Of a stretch of 35,838 bases of DNA, positions 32,437-35,838 are shown piece by piece. The position numbers were made by a program, and so were the translations under genes. The notes below the pieces were generated by a model, which ran no database searches, was not told the DNA's origin, and saw only the letters and a list, made by a program, of their open reading frames with translations. The first letter of the stretch is position 1. The number at the start of each line of letters is the position of its first letter. This DNA comes from Verrucomicrobiota bacterium (GTDB lineage: Bacteria > Verrucomicrobiota > Kiritimatiellia > Kiritimatiellales > Tichowtungiaceae), in the NCBI GenBank assembly GCA_030153935.1, contig JASKKX010000014.1, positions 1 to 35,838 of the forward strand, read 5' to 3'.

Positions 32437-33711
32437 ATGAATACAATCTCGCCGGACAGGGAATCGCGCGCTGTTTCGTGGGCGGTTATGATGGGGCTTC
32501 TCGGGGGGCGGCTGGCCATCATCAGTGGATTTCTGATCGTTCTTTCCTTTGTGCTCAAACACGACAGCATCGCATTCTATGCATTCATGGCTTTCTCCTA
32601 TATCATTACGATCCCCTATTCCCTCTGGATGCGAAACCAGGAGAAGATGCGCCAGCTCGCGCCGCTTCAGTTCCTGGTGGATCTCGTGTTCGTTTCCGGA
32701 CTGGTCTATTTTACCGACGGCATCGGCAACGACTTTCTGATTCTGCTCTACCCGCTGATCATCCTTTCGGCGGGGATCATCCTTCCGCTCCGGCAGACGG
32801 TTCAGATCACCGTGCTGGCGATTATCTCCTATACACTGGTGATTCTGCTGATGTCGCAGAACATTCTGGTTCACTATCCCGCATCCGGCACGGCTCCGTC
32901 CTTTCGGGATATGCCGGGGGCCATGGCACTGCGTCTTTCTGTTTTCATTTTCTTCGGGATCGCCAGCGCATATGTTTCACGCCGTTGCGATTATATCAGT
33001 AAAAAAGAAAAACAGTTCCGGGACATCACGCAGATTATTTTTAAGAATGTTAAAACCGGCCTGCTGCTGCTGGATGAGAACGATCAGATTCTGATGGCCA
33101 ACGGCCGTGCCTGCATCCTGCTGGGACGCGACGAGCCGGAATTGATCGGAAAAGCACTTGCCTCGGTTCATCTCAAGCCTTCTGAAGTCAAAAACGGCGA
33201 CCCCGATCTGTGCGGCGCGGCCGATTATTTCTATCGTGCTGACGGCTCTGTATTCCCTGTGGGGATCGAAGAGGCCCGTCTTACCCTGCCCTCCGAGGCG
33301 GTTCCGAATGCCCGCGCCGTGACAAACGGGATGGTGGACGCACGCATCCTCAACTTTAACGACCTCTCGTCTTTCATCCGGCTGCAGAAACAGAACCGTC
33401 AGCTTGAACGGATCCATGCCGCCGCGAACATGGCCAAAGAGATCGCACAACAGATCCGCACTCCGCTCACCGGAATCTCCTGTGCGATTCAGCTTCTGCG
33501 GTTCGATCTGACATCCGAAATCGAAAAGAAACCTATAGAAGAGCGGGAAGAACTCTATCGTCAAATCGTTGAAGAATCCATTCGGATGGATAAAGTCATC
33601 CAGAACTTTCTCAATTATGCCGAATTTTCCTCGCAAGACGTCCGGGATCTGATTCAAATGGATATCGACCAGAAAGTATCGCGCGATTCACAAATCGGAA
33701 AAAAAGACTGA
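32437..33711 (+). CDS. PilS-like sensor with degenerate H-box and no ATPase domain
   Basis: 424 aa. Residues about 15-185 hold six membrane helices (e.g. LAIISGFLIVLSFVL, FLILLYPLIILSAGIILP, LRLSVFIFFGIASAYVS), as in PilS. A PAS-like domain follows (GLLLLDENDQILMANGRACILLG). The dimerisation helix reads NMAKEIAQQIRTPLTGISCAIQLL where kinases have AHEIRNPL. The phosphorylated His is Gln (Gln338) and the next Glu is Gln. After the second dimerisation helix the protein ends in a charged tail. No N, G1 or G2 box is present, and the following 138 bp before pilR do not encode one. The protein therefore cannot act as an ordinary histidine kinase. It probably senses and binds, or tunes PilR by contact. 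It follows pilC after 11 bp. Confidence 0.82.
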   Translation: MNTISPDRESRAVSWAVMMGLLGGRLAIISGFLIVLSFVLKHDSIAFYAFMAFSYIITIPYSLWMRNQEKMRQLAPLQFLVDLVFVSGLVYFTDGIGNDFLILLYPLIILSAGIILPLRQTVQITVLAIISYTLVILLMSQNILVHYPASGTAPSFRDMPGAMALRLSVFIFFGIASAYVSRRCDYISKKEKQFRDITQIIFKNVKTGLLLLDENDQILMANGRACILLGRDEPELIGKALASVHLKPSEVKNGDPDLCGAADYFYRADGSVFPVGIEEARLTLPSEAVPNARAVTNGMVDARILNFNDLSSFIRLQKQNRQLERIHAAANMAKEIAQQIRTPLTGISCAIQLLRFDLTSEIEKKPIEEREELYRQIVEESIRMDKVIQNFLNYAEFSSQDVRDLIQMDIDQKVSRDSQIGKKD

Positions 33712-33781
33712 GGGATTCTTCCGCCCGGTTTTGTACGGCTTTCCAGGAAAAAATATCCTCCTGATCCCAGGAAAAAAATCG

Positions 33782-33809
33782 TTGGACTGTATTTCTCGAA
33801 AATGATAAT
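33782..33809 (+). promoter_or_regulatory. Candidate sigma-70 promoter of pilR
   Basis: TTGGAC (33782-33787), 16 nt, GATAAT (33804-33809), about 40 bp before pilR. This suggests the activator can be made independently of the sigma-54 operon upstream. Confidence 0.5.
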
Positions 33810-33849
33810 TTTTCGGTGCATTTTCAAAAATAAGAATCGGAACTAATTT

Positions 33850-35226
33850 ATGCCGCGAATTCTCATCGTAGACGACGAACCGACGATCCTGAACCTTCTC
33901 AATAAAATTCTTGTCGGGCAGAACTATGAAGTAATTCCCGCCAGCAGCGGTGAAAAGGCGATCGAGCTTCTTGAAACGGAAAAATTCGATTTAATGATTT
34001 CGGATATCAACATGGCTCCGATCGACGGGATGGAGCTGCTGCATAAAGCGACATCCTCTTATCCCGACATGGGGGTCATCATCCTCACGGCCTACGGCAC
34101 CGTCGCCACGGCAGTGGAAGCCATGAAACAGGGGGCATTCGACTATATCACCAAACCGTTCAAACTCGATGAACTGGTTCTCACCACCCGGCGGGCCCTG
34201 GAATATTATAACGCCATCAGTGAAAACAAAGACCTTAAAGCACGACTGGAACACAAAGAGCATCTCGAAGGTATTGTGGCCGAGAGTCCGGGAATGCGTA
34301 AAGTCTGCGACATGATTGAACGCGTGGCCCCGACCACCACCACGGTTCTTGTCTATGGGGAAAGCGGGACGGGGAAAGAGCTGATCGCCCGCGCCCTGCA
34401 CCGCTACAGTCCGCGCAAAGACGAAACCTTCATGGCCATCAACTGCGCCGCGCTGCCCGCCCCGCTGATGGAATCCGAACTGTTCGGCTATGTTAAAGGC
34501 GCGTTCACCGGGGCGAATGCCACCAAGCAGGGACTCTTCGAAACCGCACACAGCGGCACCCTGTTTCTGGATGAAATCGGCTCCATGCCGCTCGAAGTCC
34601 AGTCCAAACTCCTGCGGGTCCTGCAGGACAAACAGATCCGTAAAGTCGGCGGCTCCGACCACACCGAAGTGGATCTCCGCATCATTGCCGCCACCAACGA
34701 AAAACTTGAAACGCTGATTGAGCAGGGCCGGTTTCGCGAAGACCTTTATTACCGCCTCAGTGTCATCAGCATTGACATCCCGCCGCTGCGCAAGCGACCC
34801 GAAGACCTCCTGCCGCTGATCGACTATATTCTGCGGCGCGAACTCGGCCCGGACGCCGACCTGCCGTCGATCGATCACGAAGCGCAGAGCATTCTCGACA
34901 ACTACAACTGGCCTGGAAACGTCCGCGAACTGGAGAACGCCATTCAGCATGCGCTGACGTTTGCCCGGCAGGGAATGATCACCAAAGATACCTTGCCGGC
35001 CAAAATTGTCGGGACGGTCGAAGAGGGGATCCGGTCCGGGATCATCACCAGCCGGCACGACCGGTTCAAGGGGAAATCCCTGAAAGCTTTTCTGCACGAA
35101 AGAGAACGGGAATTTCTCCAGCGAACCATTGAAGACATGCATGGCGACAAGGAAAAAGCCGCCAATGAACTGGGGATCAGTCTGGCCACCCTGTACCGGA
35201 AACTGCCCCCGAAAGAGAAAAATTGA
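33850..35226 (+). CDS. pilR: PilR-type sigma-54-dependent response regulator
   Basis: 458 aa in three parts. The receiver domain (1-120) has an intact acidic pocket (LIVDDEP), phospho-acceptor Asp in LMISDINMAP, Thr in ILTAYG and Lys in TKPF. The AAA+ domain (about 140-370) has Walker A GESGTGKE, the sigma-54 contact loop ELFGYVKGAFTGA, Walker B GTLFLDEIG, the R-finger region FREDLYYRL and WPGNVRELEN. The C-terminal Fis-type HTH reads GDKEKAANELGISLATLYRKL. It activates RpoN promoters, classically pilA. All residues for phosphorylation are kept although the adjoining PilS homologue lost its own. Four GG-N10-GC sites surround the pilus genes. Confidence 0.93.
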   Translation: MPRILIVDDEPTILNLLNKILVGQNYEVIPASSGEKAIELLETEKFDLMISDINMAPIDGMELLHKATSSYPDMGVIILTAYGTVATAVEAMKQGAFDYITKPFKLDELVLTTRRALEYYNAISENKDLKARLEHKEHLEGIVAESPGMRKVCDMIERVAPTTTTVLVYGESGTGKELIARALHRYSPRKDETFMAINCAALPAPLMESELFGYVKGAFTGANATKQGLFETAHSGTLFLDEIGSMPLEVQSKLLRVLQDKQIRKVGGSDHTEVDLRIIAATNEKLETLIEQGRFREDLYYRLSVISIDIPPLRKRPEDLLPLIDYILRRELGPDADLPSIDHEAQSILDNYNWPGNVRELENAIQHALTFARQGMITKDTLPAKIVGTVEEGIRSGIITSRHDRFKGKSLKAFLHEREREFLQRTIEDMHGDKEKAANELGISLATLYRKLPPKEKN

Positions 35227-35272
35227 AAGACCATCTCTTTTCCTGACACTTTCCGACTGCCAGACAAAAGTT

Positions 35273-35288
35273 TGGCGCGATTGTTGCT
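35273..35288 (+). promoter_or_regulatory. Candidate sigma-54 promoter of the major pilin gene
   Basis: TGGCGCGATTGTTGCT: TGGC-N8-TTGCT with exact GG-N10-GC spacing, 94 bp upstream of the pilin ATG. This is the best -12 element of the set. It lies directly behind pilR, as expected for a PilR target. Confidence 0.65.
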
Positions 35289-35381
35289 CCCCTTCTGATA
35301 CCTGAACACCGGCACACAGCAAGCGGACCGCCTGACACGAAATGAACAGCCGGTCATTAAAAATAAATAAGGAAATAAAAA

Positions 35382-35729
35382 ATGAAAAAAACAAATAAGA
35401 AAACCAAAAAGGGGTTCACCCTGGTTGAAATCATGATCGTCGTGGCCATCATCGGCCTGCTGGCCGCCATCGGCGTGCCATCCGTTATGAACGCTTATTC
35501 CAACGCGCAGGAAAAAACCAGAATGCGCAATATTGCGGATATCGAAAAAGCCAAAGCCATGATGCTTCTGCCTGAGGATGCCGGAGGACTGGGTTATACT
35601 ACTAACGACACTGTTGACTCGACTAACATAATCAAGATGCTGAACATCGACGATTATTCAAAAATCGAAAAAGTGGGATCAGAAACGCTTGACCTTGGTG
35701 ACTTTAGTACAAGAGCTGAATACAAATAA
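35382..35729 (+). CDS. pilA: Type IV major pilin, short
   Basis: 115-aa prepilin with a short basic leader MKKTNKKTKKG and the canonical site FTLVEIMIVVAIIGLLAAIGVPSVMNAY (Glu at +5). A small C-terminal domain follows (EKAKAMMLLPEDAGGLGYT...). At about 105 mature residues it is short, like the pseudopilin-like geopilins/GspG rather than 150-aa PilA. No disulfide-loop cysteines are present. AAGGAA lies seven bases before ATG. The own promoter (sigma-54 type) and strong terminator make it a single-gene unit, which is usual for the abundant structural pilin. Confidence 0.85.
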   Translation: MKKTNKKTKKGFTLVEIMIVVAIIGLLAAIGVPSVMNAYSNAQEKTRMRNIADIEKAKAMMLLPEDAGGLGYTTNDTVDSTNIIKMLNIDDYSKIEKVGSETLDLGDFSTRAEYK

Positions 35730-35745
35730 ATCTGATTACACAGAC

Positions 35746-35783
35746 AAAAAATCCCCGGTCTGTTAAATGTCCGGGGATTTTTT
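35746..35783 (+). terminator. Strong intrinsic terminator after the pilin gene
   Basis: AAAAAATCCCCGG and CCGGGGATTTTTT form a perfect 13-bp stem with a 12-nt loop and terminal T6. It lies 17 bp after the pilin stop and is probably bidirectional. Confidence 0.92.
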
Positions 35784-35823
35784 ATGGAACAACAGCTGAT
35801 ATTCAATCAGTCCCCTGGAGTTG

Positions 35824-35838
35824 ATGATGAAAAAGGCC
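35824..35838 (+). CDS. Start of a further gene, cut by window edge
   Basis: CTGGAG followed by ATGATGAAAAAGGCC (MMKKA...). The ribosome site and Lys-rich start look like another secreted or pilin-like protein. Only five codons are visible, so nothing further can be said. Confidence 0.35.

Noticed and set aside
33991-35394. 467-aa minus-strand ORF opposite pilR
   Set aside because: Entire length lies antisense to a clear PilR reading frame; no recognisable domain or ribosome site.
1-35838. CRISPR array, rRNA, complete tRNA or prophage genes
   Set aside because: No regularly spaced repeats, rRNA signatures, cloverleaf or phage structural motifs were seen on reading both strands.

Overview
The window looks like a chromosomal segment of a Gram-negative bacterium of the PVC superphylum, most plausibly Kiritimatiellota or a close relative. 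That placement is an inference. It rests on a PEP-CTERM protein plus an exosortase-type CAAX-protease homologue, a housekeeping sigma factor with a long Lys/Ala/Thr-rich N-terminal extension, a two-domain nucleoside diphosphate kinase, and a complete type IV pilus (T4P) gene set with a secretin.

Layout. (1) 1-3.6 kb: a 5-methylcytosine rRNA methyltransferase of the RsmB/NOP family (minus strand, cut by the left edge and absent from the ORF track), a tandem-domain NDK and an aspartate/aromatic aminotransferase. (2) 3.7-7.9 kb: an IS630-like transposase scrap, then a two-gene sucrose operon: a sucrose-phosphate synthase/phosphatase fusion translationally coupled to a GH13_18 sucrose (or sucrose-phosphate) phosphorylase. 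(3) 8.0-11.2 kb: a pepcterm_CAAX-type membrane protease, and a coupled pair of cupin sugar isomerase and mannitol-type dehydrogenase. (4) 11.4-16.7 kb: an accessory, partly decayed stretch. It has a MarR regulator with two matching GTTGA-N5-TCAAC operators, a DUF318/ArsP-like permease, a frameshifted small Cys protein, a solitary integron-type attC site directly followed by a deleted flavin-reductase pseudogene, a CorA transporter with terminator, a truncated PEGA-type lipoprotein, a PEP-CTERM protein and 775 bp without a gene. (5) 16.7-35.8 kb: rpoD, divergent pilT with a TPR tail, and a long minus-strand pilus cluster (four minor pilins, a small membrane protein, pilM-N-O-P-like-Q). Divergent to that lie pilB-pilC-pilS-pilR and the major pilin gene with a strong terminator.

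The most interesting reading concerns control of the pilus. PilR is an apparently intact sigma-54 activator. Four sites with the -24/-12 GG-N10-GC geometry lie in front of pilB, the TPR/MshEN-like gene, the minor-pilin operon and the major pilin gene. The partner PilS-like protein has Gln where the phosphorylated His should be, and its frame ends before any HATPase domain. So the regulon looks sigma-54/PilR driven, while the expected sensor kinase appears catalytically dead.
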